Source of the DNA: Polytrichum commune
Lineage: Eukaryota > Streptophyta > Polytrichopsida > Polytrichales > Polytrichaceae
Length of the DNA stretch: 64,000 nucleotides
NCBI GenBank assembly: GCA_950295325.1
Contig: OX485805.1
Location: forward strand, 32,353,501 to 32,417,500
Direction of reading: 5' to 3'
Positions 9,741 to 19,782 of the stretch are shown piece after piece. Position numbers and translations under genes: made by a program. Within the stretch, counting starts at the first letter, position 1, and each line of letters begins with the position of its first letter. The notes under the pieces are model-generated. The model saw only the letters and a program-made list of their open reading frames with translations. It was not told the origin of the DNA and searched no databases.

Positions 9741-12532
9741 AAAATAATAATTGATGTCCTTTAGAATGTTAGTTTAAGATTTAAGAAGCTAAGTGTATAG
9801 AGTGTGTGATTGATGAGGGAATTGGACAAAATTGGGAGGGTCGTGGTGAAAACAACGGTTTTATCTTGTCATGGTAGGAGTAGGTAAGAGATTGTTTTTT
9901 CATCTTTGCTCACTGGCTATAGCAAATTGTGCATCCCACAATTCAATCAACAAGACCGAAAAGGTTCGAACCTAGACCGATAGCATGATACGTGGAATTA
10001 ATTTGTCAACTTTATTATTGTGATTTGGTGATCAAGGTGAAACTCGTAGTATTTTGAAATCCTTTGCATTATTTATTCTTAGATTAGTTTTAAAAAAATC
10101 ATTATTTTGGTTTGGTTTTTACTCTCTTTTGAAATTTTAGTTTCCATTGAGTTATATATTTTACCTCTAAAGTAGAAAATTGAGTAAACATGTAAAAAGT
10201 TTACATTGATGCTTAGCGGAGATTAAGTTCAAATGAATATTAGTTAAACTAATCTAGAAGTGTTGAGATATAAAGTTGGAAATTATTGCCGAAATAATTA
10301 ATTCGGTTGCCCAAAGGAAACCCCTTGTGTGGATTCCTGAGGAGAAAAATTTGGCCTAATAGTTGGTATTAGTTGGAGGTTGTTTGGAGAGTTGAAAAGA
10401 TAAGAAAGAATTTACTTTGGGGATCCCTAAAAAAATTGTCTAGGAAAAGATAAAGGGGAAAATATGAGAAAGGGAAAGAAAAAAAGTATTGGATTCATTT
10501 TTATTATTGAAATGTGTGGCAACAAAAAATATTCTTCTTGCACAATTTTATGTTGGATGGTGAAGCTGAAATAATGAATAGTCATTGGATTTACATTTAA
10601 TGTATCCAAAATCATTACTTGATGTTTAGAAATGGTATTGGGTTGAAATTTTATTCCTTGATATGTAGGAACAAGGGTTAAGCATACAAATGAATTTAGT
10701 GAAGCTAAATAGCAAAGAGAATAAACGAAGTTGCTAGGTGATCCATAGAATGTTGTGTGATGTAACTTATTGTTGGGTAGGACCTAGAACATCTTTGAGA
10801 AGCTAGACAAACTATAGCCAAGTACCTCATATTCCCCTAAAGCAAAAACTCTCTACCCAAAAACGTGGACTCTAGAAAATTGTTGTGGCCCACAATAATA
10901 AGACCATCAAGTGTACCTCCAAAAATACGATGAAACACACACAAAGAATCATGTAAGATCAATTTTCTCTTATTTGGTGTTTTATAACAAATTGTGTCTA
11001 CAAGAAAGAAAAATGTAAAGGAAAGAAGGAAGAGCATATGTTGATAGATCTTAACATAAAGCTTGTAAACACTTGTGAATCCAACTTATAAACAAAAGTT
11101 AAACCTCAACGAATTGAAATCGATCTTTCTAAAGCTTTGCCCAAGTTAGCCTACACATCAATAGCATGGTAATTTCAACACTTGAGATTGAACCTTAATC
11201 ATGATAATGAAAAAATCGATATATTTTTTTGGGGGGTCATAAACTTAGAGAGAGTGTGAGAAGTTTGCCTAACATTCTCATTTTCAAAACAAATGTGATT
11301 ATTATATTCAAGGCATTACTCCAAGCTAATCCTTACAATGCCTCAATCTATCTCGGGGGGGGGGGGGGGGCTGACCGGCCGAAAAGTAGAAACCATGTGA
11401 GAACAACTATAAGATGCTTTTTTATTCATTGGCAAGAAAAATTATAGAAACTTTAGATCTAACATAGACTACTTAAATTATGAAACATGTGATCATATAT
11501 AGTTCAACATACTGGGAAAACCCCCACTTTAGGTTTGAGGTAGAAAGAAAGTAGTATGACAACAATAATAAAGGATTTTTTAAAATTAAGTATATTCATA
11601 TATAATACATGCAAAATGGATGAAAATTGAAGACTGGGTTATGATGTGTACACTCTTCTTTCACCAATATATAGCAATGTGGATATACGCCATGCCATAT
11701 TGAACTCTTAAGTTTGCCTTCGTACGGAACGAGTAAATCAAATGATTTAATAAGTAATTTTAGCATCATTTGAAATAGTCTAGGTTTTCTTTTATAATTA
11801 CATGTAGGGTGCTAAGTATTTGGTGAAATTGATTTTTCCTACTTAAAGGGTTCCCTAAAATCCAAATGAGGAAGTAAATAGCCCCCATAAAAATACCCTT
11901 TGTACGCACATGATTACAAAACACAAGAGGGAGTGACCCCCCCCCCCACCCCCCCGAGCAATCTATACCACTCGAGGCACTTGAAAGATGTAGAAGGGGA
12001 TCACCCTCCAAAGTCTCAAAAGGGATGATTTCATCAACAATTCATGTGTCCATATAAGACACAATGAGATTCTCCATCCATCTTATAGTCTATAGCCTTC
12101 CTTACAATCTTGAACTAAGGAACCTCGTAGATGGTCTACTCATATTTATAGAAAGAAATCCTAACATGGGATGTAGTTGCGCACATCTATTCTTGGAGCA
12201 AGCCAATTCTAGAAGCAAGCATGACATGAGTGAATTTTGCAAAGGCTTTACAATGACTCACAAAATGGAGTCAGTGTTTGCTCATGCTCAATATAATCTG
12301 AAATGTCTATTGCCTTAATGAGGATTTAGAGGTGCCATCAAGAGTAGATGATAGGGTATCCAAGTGTTTACTAATGCATGGGGAACCCCAAGGATTTAAA
12401 ACTCTACAAAGTTGGTTGATATATTTAAATTCAAAAGAGAGTCTCTCACTGAATCACTTTCGGTCTTGCAAGTCTGCACCTCCATTTCTTCCATATATCA
12501 ACAACATATGGCATTTTCAGTTCTTCCATATT
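9741..12532. other. AT-rich intergenic, no gene recognised
   Basis: Scanned on both strands; open frames are short and without motifs. It contains a 16-G run (11355-11370) and an interrupted C run (11937-11955). Both homopolymers are typical places for assembly error. Confidence 0.55.
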
Positions 12533-13058
12533 ATGACAACGTCGTTGTCTTATGCAAAGCATAATAGTGTAGTATCATTGCTTCAAAAGGGATGGAGCAC
12601 ACATAAAATAGTTGAATGGCTTGCTACTAGTCAATCTAATGTTGAGAGTGTTCGAAAGAAATGTCTTTTTGATGCTAAACTATTCAGAGGAGGAAGACCA
12701 AAAGTGATTTCAGACCACTTGAGGAAGGCATGTGTGAGAGTGGTGACAAATTGAAAGATTCAGTAATGCCATGTTTGCATGCAAATTAGTAAGGCATGAA
12801 TTAGTATTCAAACAATGCGACGAGCCTAGAATTTGACAGGTTTGGAGGTTTGTGTGAAGAAGGAAAAAAACATCTTCTTTCACTTGAGAAAATTCAAGCT
12901 CATCTCGCTCGATTTTAGCCAAATCTCACGAGAATTGGACCTTTGGATTGGAAGCAAATGGTTTCTAGAGATGAGGCGGAGGTCAACCGTTTTTGTTCAT
13001 ATGGTCGTTTATTGGTGTTGGGCCCAAGACAAAGAGGGTCTTACAACTTGAACAATGA
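12533..13058 (+). pseudogene. Tc1/mariner-like transposase relic, N-terminal and central part
   Basis: From an ATG at 12533 the frame reads MTTSLSYAKHNSVVSLLQKG, then a helix-turn-helix-like STHKIVEWLATSQSNVESVR, RGGRPKVISDHLRKACVRVV, and stops at 12754. A shifted frame resumes with NWTLE-like sequence and then DWKQMVSRDEAEVNRFCSYGR (12943-13010). In Tc1-type transposases this segment carries the second catalytic Asp (W..x..SDE..xNRFxSDGR). Frameshifts and stops make it non-functional. It ends at the insertion at 13067; a likely continuation is at 14160-14260. Confidence 0.78.
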
Positions 13059-13066
13059 GGAAAACA

Positions 13067-14125
13067 CCCGGGTACGCAACTCCCATATTATACGCAGGGG
13101 GCATCGTATTAAAAACGGCTTAGAGGACGGCTTTTGTAAAAATTATATCAAATTATATCAAATTAAAATGATCAAAAAGTTGGGTGAAGACCAAATTAAA
13201 TAAAATGAGATGAAAAAAGATTGGGTTGCATATTTATTAAAAAAAAACTCCAACGTGCATAAACAATTGAAACACCTAGTTTTTTAACCTTGTAGAGCGT
13301 CTAAGAGGGGTATTCAATGTAGATTTGGGATTAGTATTCACAAATGATAGAGGGTCCTCTCGAGGTCTCCCTCTTTTGGAAGGAGTTGTGGCAATTACAG
13401 GTGTAACATATTCCTTCTCCCTATCTCTACCTCCACTACATGAGCCTCTACGCTTCATCTCACAATCCATGTGTTTGTTTAAGCCAAGGATGACCCTCCC
13501 AAATGAGCACAAGCACACTCCAAAGCGACGACACAAAGGCTCCAAAACCGAACACAAAAGCTTCAAAGCGAATATATAGAAGCCTCAAACCCTAAGCCCT
13601 AACCCTAAACCGGGAACCCATGATATTTTGAAATACCCCATGATACCCTTGAGTAGTCGGGGCACCATATGATGTATATGGTCTTAAAAATACATATCTC
13701 AAGTGTATCCAAACACAAATCATTAGTTTTCTATCCCAACAGTTAGACCAGTAAGTTGCCTATACATAATTTAAAAAAATCCACACGAATATTTGCCTCT
13801 AATTAGAATTATAAGCCACGAATAGTTGCCTCCCATTAAAATTATAAGTCATTCACAATGTTAAAATTTTATTAAAAAGTCCAGAAAGTTGGGTAGTTTG
13901 ACCTATGGTACATGTATTAAAAAAATCATATAATTAGGTTTTTAATGCAATTATATACTTCCAAATATATTCATTTTCTATATATAATTACATTTTTGGA
14001 TTCCTTGTTAGAAGGGCTACAGGGGTTTCCTACATTAAAACAAATTGTATCACTCAATATTGGACTAAAACGCATTATAAGTGATTATAATCAGGACCAT
14101 ATAATACGGGAGTTGCGTACCCGGG
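13067..14125. mobile_element. Non-autonomous TIR DNA transposon inserted in the Tc1 relic
   Basis: Ends are inverted repeats: CCCGGGTACGCAACTCCC at 13067 and its exact complement ending at 14125, with similarity continuing to about 28 bp. GGAAAACA lies immediately outside both ends (13059-13066 and 14126-14133), an 8-bp target-site duplication; counting one unpaired base it could be 9 bp (GGAAAACAC). Eight fits hAT, nine fits Mutator, so the superfamily is open. Length is 1059 bp. The interior has no transposase but carries a small minus-strand ORF with an AT-hook (13276-13470) and a telomere-like CCCTAA patch (about 13585-13610). Confidence 0.8.
13276..13470 (-). CDS. Small AT-hook ORF inside the TIR element
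   Basis: 64 residues from the first ATG (13470) to a stop; the frame stays open upstream without an ATG for another 30 codons. The sequence has SKRGRPREDP, a canonical AT-hook core (R/K-GRP), and a basic end, PLRRSTRLKN. AT-hooks bind the minor groove of AT-rich DNA. It may be a captured host gene fragment (Pack-type element) or the end of an element protein. No expression evidence and no recognised family; it could be chance. Confidence 0.35.
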   Translation of the reverse strand: MDCEMKRRGSCSGGRDREKEYVTPVIATTPSKRGRPREDPLSFVNTNPKSTLNTPLRRSTRLKN

Positions 14126-14159
14126 GGAAAACACTGAAACACACTGAGGAAATTAAGTA

Positions 14160-14260
14160 ACGGTTTGGAGTTGCATGAGTGCAATTTAGGCTTGGTTTGA
14201 TCTGGAAGAGAGAAGGTAGAATGAATCGATACGTCTATCGCGCCGGTGTACTCGCACACT
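14160..14260 (+). pseudogene. Probable continuation of the Tc1-like transposase relic
   Basis: Combining two plus frames gives VWSCMSA then GLGLIWKREGRMNRYVYR. Tc1 transposases have a W-G-C-M block followed by an IEG-x-MN-x-x-Y segment after the second Asp, so this fits the part missing from 12533-13058. It starts about 35 bp after the right target duplication of the inserted element. Downstream similarity fades. Confidence 0.5.
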
Positions 14261-15951
14261 CGGATGGGATGAGAATACGAAACCATAGTCGGCAAACCAC
14301 GCACATACTAAACAGTGGACAAATTACAACTACCGGGGGTGGGTTGATTCTTTTATGCTCTGAGTCAATTCCAGCTCCATGGACATCATCCACTCAGATC
14401 GCCGTGCTTCCTGCATCGAGAATCTGAAGCAGTGTGTGGTTTGATGATTCCGATCCGGTGCATAAGGAGGCTGCAGACACGTCTCCTTGCCTTTGGTTCC
14501 TTCGATGTAGGAGTTCCGGCATCTCCTGGTAACAGAAGGCAGTGTTCGGGGAGGTTTTTGTGCATACTCGGTCAAACTCCTAGTTGTTCGCAAGTCCAAC
14601 TGGTTACATGTTGTGAACTTTCGGGTTTTCCTTCATTAGTTTGGGGTATGTTCTACAGATTCCTCCAAAACGATCGGTAATCTTCCGGAGTCTTGAACTA
14701 CAACCGGTTCATCTGAAACTAGCAATTGGTTCTCCCCGTCTCTTTGGGAGAGAATTTCAGGAGACTTGCATTAAATGTAGTGTGAATCAAACACTGCAAT
14801 GATCAAAGTATCAGGGGTGGCGAGGATTTGTGTAAACTCCTTCCATCAGGGATGAAGGCGCTCTAGTCAAAATAAGTTCCCTGCAAGATTGAGGCCGGTT
14901 CATTCCAACCCCACCCCTCCAGATCGATTAAGTCGTAGTCTCTGACGTTATTTCTAGATTCAAACAAACTAGAAATAGGCATTTACATGTTGGGATATGA
15001 TTCACTGCGTTTCCACCTTCGCAATCGATGAGTCTACGTAGACACCACGAATCTTCAACCATCATGGGCGTGTTCATACTGGATACATGAGTTCGCATGA
15101 GCCCCTAACAAGTGTTGAGATTACGTTTAATTTGATCTATGATGTTGGATTCATCATAGATGTCAGATAGCACAACAATCTCAAAAGATGACGTGAAACA
15201 AAGTCAAATATGGCAATTATAATAAGTAGAGATACATGATGAGTCCAGGTCATTTATACAAGCTCGAGTCCTTCTATAGTCCATTTTTTTCATACATGTA
15301 TGCTCCGATTGGAATAATGCATATAATTAATGAGATACCTATATGCAATCTTAGCTTTAAATATCAAGAAGTAAGTTCCAATGGTAAACCTCTCTGTAAG
15401 ACACATTGAGGTCCGTAATGGGTCTCTCATACCTTAAAGATTTTTTTTTAATGAATGTTGAAAATGTGGTGAACTATCAAAGTCCATATCTACCATTTTC
15501 TTATGTGTTACAGTAAGGGGTCCCACGATGAGTGCGTGTTGCACTATGATATTGAAGTTGTTTCATCAAAATAAATGTGTGCTTAACCCTTAATGTACCA
15601 TGAGGATAGGGGTGGACTCTTCATACCATCTACGAGTTAACATGAATGTAGAAAGGGGTATTATTTGAGGCATTAGCGTAAATAATATACATAAGGGTAG
15701 AGCTTGTTACCTTCTCTTGTGTTGGAGCTTGATATTAAAACTTGGGTGAAACTCCTTGGACTTTCTTTTTAAATCCCAAAACTTTGAAAGAACTGAGAAT
15801 CTAAAACAAGACATGCCACCCTAGAGATATGGACATATGCTCTTTCAAGCTCACATACAACATGGGGTTTCCCTTGAAATATCAACTATGTGTAATTTTG
15901 TGGGAAGGATGTACATGCAATTCGTATGTGTGCCCAAAGTCATATGGCTTA
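14261..15951. other. Intergenic, no gene recognised
   Basis: 14170-14950 is somewhat less AT-rich and has short overlapping frames on both strands (14330-14599 minus, 14432-14680 plus) without motifs. Possibly the decayed end of the Tc1 element or an old gene fragment. Confidence 0.4.
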
Positions 15952-16516
15952 GGGGTTGTTTTACACCATGGACCATGAAGTCGTCCCAAGGCCATGTAAA
16001 ATCTGTGATTGGCTATTGAAGTCGACCCGGGACCACTTCAGTTTACACCAACGAAAAAATGTCAGAGTGACCATGAATTTCGAGGTCCCCAAAAGATATA
16101 TTTTAAGGCCTACATTAATGACTAACGTGGTCCAACGGGTTTTGTGGTGGGAGAGGCAAAAGAAGTGCCCTCGTAGAAAAGGACAAGAGCCCATGGCAAA
16201 GAAATGATGTTATAATAAAATTTTGATGATTTTTTTTGGGAGGAAGAGAAGATGAAGACAAGAGAAGACAAGAGAATGGTCAAACTTGAACTTTTTTTTC
16301 AAAACTGCCTTTTTTTGGACATATACTAAAAAAGTCAGCACATTCACTTTTGGTGCATGGTTCATCCCCCTTGGTCCACATTCGGTTTACACCTAATGAA
16401 AGGCCTAAGGCTTTGTAAATTGATGTTGGACCACGGATATTGGACCATCAAGTTGGACCATGGAAATAGGCCATCTTCCATGATCCGATTTCATGGTCCA
16501 TGGTGTAAACCAACCC
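15952..16516. mobile_element. Tourist-like MITE, family B, copy 1
   Basis: TTA on both sides (15949-15951 and 16517-16519) flanks a 565-bp element whose ends are inverted repeats: GGGGTTGTTTTACACCATGG on the left and the complement of GGGTTGGTTTACACCATGG on the right. A 3-bp TTA duplication with G-rich TIRs is the signature of PIF/Harbinger-derived MITEs. The interior matches copy 2 (42665-43309) in the opposite orientation; both give a similar chance frame (ending SQSQIL.GL.TTSWSMV). A CATGGACCA word is repeated near both ends. Confidence 0.85.
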
Positions 16517-16519
16517 TTA

Positions 16520-17133
16520 GTGTGATAGTCTAGCAATTCTTGGCCATCTATTCACATATACTTACATGAAGCTGATTTTCATGTCTATATATTACATACA
16601 TTACAAACCTCTGATGGAATATATCAATGGTTGATTTCACAAAGTTGATTCTATCGCATCAAATTGCAATGTTGAAATTGATGTCAATCAAAAATGTTAT
16701 GTTTGTGGATTTGACCTCTTGTCACTTATATTTATAATCAGAGGCTCTAAAAGGATGGAATGTGAGGTGAATCAATGTTAAAGGCATCGTTAAATAAATG
16801 TTGAATTGGCTTTGTTAAGATATAATTTAGTCCTTTATTGTCCACATGCGCATTCCATTGAATTTGGAGTTTTCATACCCACCCTTGATGTCGAGAGTAA
16901 TAAGTACCCCTCACAATTGGGAGGACCCGTGCATTCAACCCACTGCCACCAACATATTTTACAATTAACCACTCATAATTAGAAACCAACTCCATTATGA
17001 AGATATGGGAACAAAAATCTCTTGTTTCCATAAAATTTGACAAGATCCAAGAGTTGCAAAGTTGAAGTTACCAAGTTGGGGTAGCTAGTGAGAATATCAT
17101 TTTTCTAAATTTGGATGTCGGCATGGATGAGGA

Positions 17134-17164
<31 letters not shown>

Positions 17165-17501
17165 TTGAAGTTTGATCTTCATATGCCTACTCTAGAGGTG
17201 GTCAAATTTCATTTATTGTGTAATGAATGCCTCTTGCAATGAGCATGGATTGGGATACCAAACTTCAAGCCAGAAGACTTTTTTGAATGCATATGAAATG
17301 GTTTGACCTACATGTAAGTTATATTTCTAACATCTAATTACTACCCCCAATGACCCAAAAGTACTTCATGAATGATTAAATGCATTATATTCATGATCCT
17401 AAAGGAGGAAGCTTCTAGGAAGGTTGGCACCGACGAGTTCATCGGCCTTCAAAACATGCTTTCCTTGACATGGCAGTGCAGCTCGGGGGTTGCACACATA
17501 G

Positions 17502-17532
<31 letters not shown>

Positions 17533-18440
17533 ATGTGTGTGTTGCTTCTAAATCAATGCCCCTTTATACAACACTTTAGGCCATAACAAAAGGTTATACA
17601 TACATACTTATGGTAAGAAATAGACTCCAATATTTACATAATTTGGGAATATGATAAATAATAAAACATATAACATACATATACCCCAAAAATAATATGA
17701 TGCTTACAACCCTTAATGTAGGCTTACATCTCTTAGTGCATTAGAAATAGCCTTTTATATCTACAAAATAAGAAAATTAATACCCTATAACTACGTGTCT
17801 TTTATATCCCCTACCTTGAAATAATACCCCTTTTGTGCACCCATATGGATAGATACAACCACTATTGTGTGCACCCCCAAGAGAAGTACAAAGGTCCCAT
17901 CTTGGTATGTTGAGTATGTTATCACTAGGTTCATAAGGAGATGAAAATCACATCAAAAAGATGATCACATTTTTAATAGATATAATATCATATACAAAAA
18001 GATTGTCGTAGTTCTCACCTAGTTCTTACATGTGATGACAATTGCTTTGAATCTTCTCTATCCATTGAAACACATGGATTTGTAAAGGACTCTGATTGAT
18101 TTTGGCCCATTATCTTGTCATGTCATCAAAATTCAAACTTTCGCATGGAGTTGCCTCTAAATCAAAAATGTTGAAAGAATTCACATGTCGTAGTTGTATT
18201 GAGAAAGTTTCGAAAAATGTTTGTAGCAACTTCATGGAAGCACAAGATGCCTTTTGTAGCCATAAAGTAACATTTTATGACAAATCTTCTGAAAGCATGA
18301 AGCCTTCTAAGGAATGTATGTGTTAAGTCATATTGTCATGTAGTGATGTTGGTCTATGGCCATAAAGTATGGGACATTTGTGTGAAGTGAAATCGATAAG
18401 GCTAAGCCCTAGGAGTATACCAATGGCCTATGTAAAAGAA
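16520..18440. other. AT-rich intergenic with microsatellites, no gene
   Basis: Contains (GT)n at 17133-17161 and (TA)n at 17507-17532. The plus-strand frame at 18096-18326 is Cys/Lys/Ser-rich, but it has no recognisable domain and no supported splice neighbours. Confidence 0.5.
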
Positions 18441-18663
18441 CTACAATAAATATTGTATTTAGTGTCACTTACTATTTGGAATTACGCAATGCTATATCTA
18501 TTTGTTGTATATCTTATATTCTACCAACAAATGTCAAATTGGTTGTGTGGACATTATAGAAATAAACAGCTTTACTTGATAAAAAAAATACGTCAAAAGT
18601 AACAAGATATTGCACTGTGTAACTCTGACCAGTAAGTGACACTGAATATGATATTTAGTGTAG
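18441..18663. mobile_element. MITE family C, copy 1
   Basis: Inverted ends of about 60 bp: left CTACAATAAATATTGTATTT and GTGTCACTTACTATTTGG, then TTACGCAATGCTATATC; the right end is the complement of the same words (GATATTGCACTGTGTAA ... CAGTAAGTGACACT ... ATTTAGTGTAG). 223 bp, non-coding. Related copies are at 30761-30986 and 43471-43672, whose ends begin CACTACA, suggesting a CACTA-like family. Confidence 0.75.
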
Positions 18664-19782
18664 CAATATCATTTAGCATACTGCTCAAGTTGAAAGAAAG
18701 ATTTGAGGCTGCTACCTTGCATTATCTTCATCAATAAGAATTTTCAATGGAGTTGTAAAGGGATCCATTCAAAAGAAGGCGGGATATGATCTTCGTTACA
18801 GTTGAAGAGAAAATAGAATGTTTGGTGTAGGTGGCCATCGACTGGTTTGGTAGCAAATATGTGACCATACAATATGTACAACAACAGTTCTACATTTGGG
18901 TGGTGACAAATGTTGCCCCAAATACCCCTCATTCGTAACTGAGAAAGTCCATGATGATAAGGTGTTGCAGTTTCTTGCTTGTGAGGCAGATGGAGTTCCA
19001 TTTTGAGCCACTAAAGCTTGCTTGCGGGCATCAAGATGTATTTTTGAGATAATGTTGACAACTTGGCATCATGCCCTCCAGTTTGTCATTTTGTCACGCG
19101 TGTTAATATCTCATGTAGTCAAAGAAATACGAGATCTATGTAAGCGAACATGCAACTCATTGAGAGGTTTTAATTGTATTTTCAGTGTTGCTTTTGCATC
19201 CACGCATTAATCCTTTGCCTGACAAACATGTCACATATCATATTCTACTTGGGAGAACTTTTGAGAGCCACATGGCATCATGTATTTTTCAGTCACCAAA
19301 TAATTTATCCAGGAACTCATGAACCGTCAAAGTGGACAAGAAAATCAGGAGCCAGTCTTTCCAGAGTAGAGTAACCAGAAATTCAAATTGGACATTGATG
19401 AGTAATACTGAAACTAACAAGTTTACCTGACATGTAACCTTTGTGTACTAAATCTAAGTTTCACCGGAAAGTACCCTGCTCATTCAATACCCGACACAAT
19501 CAAAGGACAATCTAAGATCTCTTTGCGATCCCCAATATATTTCATCTGATGTATCCTACCAGATCTAAGTACCTCATAGCCTGTCATGACACATGCCTCT
19601 GGCAGAGATCACTATTGCACATAAGCTACCAAACTTATATGACAAGATGGGCAGGAGTCCAGATAACATTTCACCATGTATTGAAAATACCTGACAACAC
19701 ATGTTTTTTAAGATTGTAATCTAAGTTCCAAGCTAAATGCAATTTTAAATTGGGGTCCTCGATAAATACGCTACATACATCT
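18664..19782. other. 3' flank of the minus-strand chloroplast-protein gene; nothing else identified
   Basis: The gene's 3' UTR should begin below 19783. Frames at 18744-19011 (minus) and 19022-19374 (plus) lack motifs. Confidence 0.45.

Noticed and set aside
9955-9990. GGTTCGAACC as the T-loop of a tRNA gene
   Set aside because: No acceptor stem, D-arm or anticodon arm could be drawn around it on either strand.
15961-16207. Conserved-looking frames at 15961-16194 (minus) and 43056-43301 (plus) as a gene family
   Set aside because: Both lie wholly within copies of MITE family B; the similarity is due to the repeated DNA.
18096-18326. 76-codon plus-strand ORF (Cys/Lys/Ser-rich) as a gene
   Set aside because: No recognisable domain, no supporting splice structure, AT-rich surroundings.
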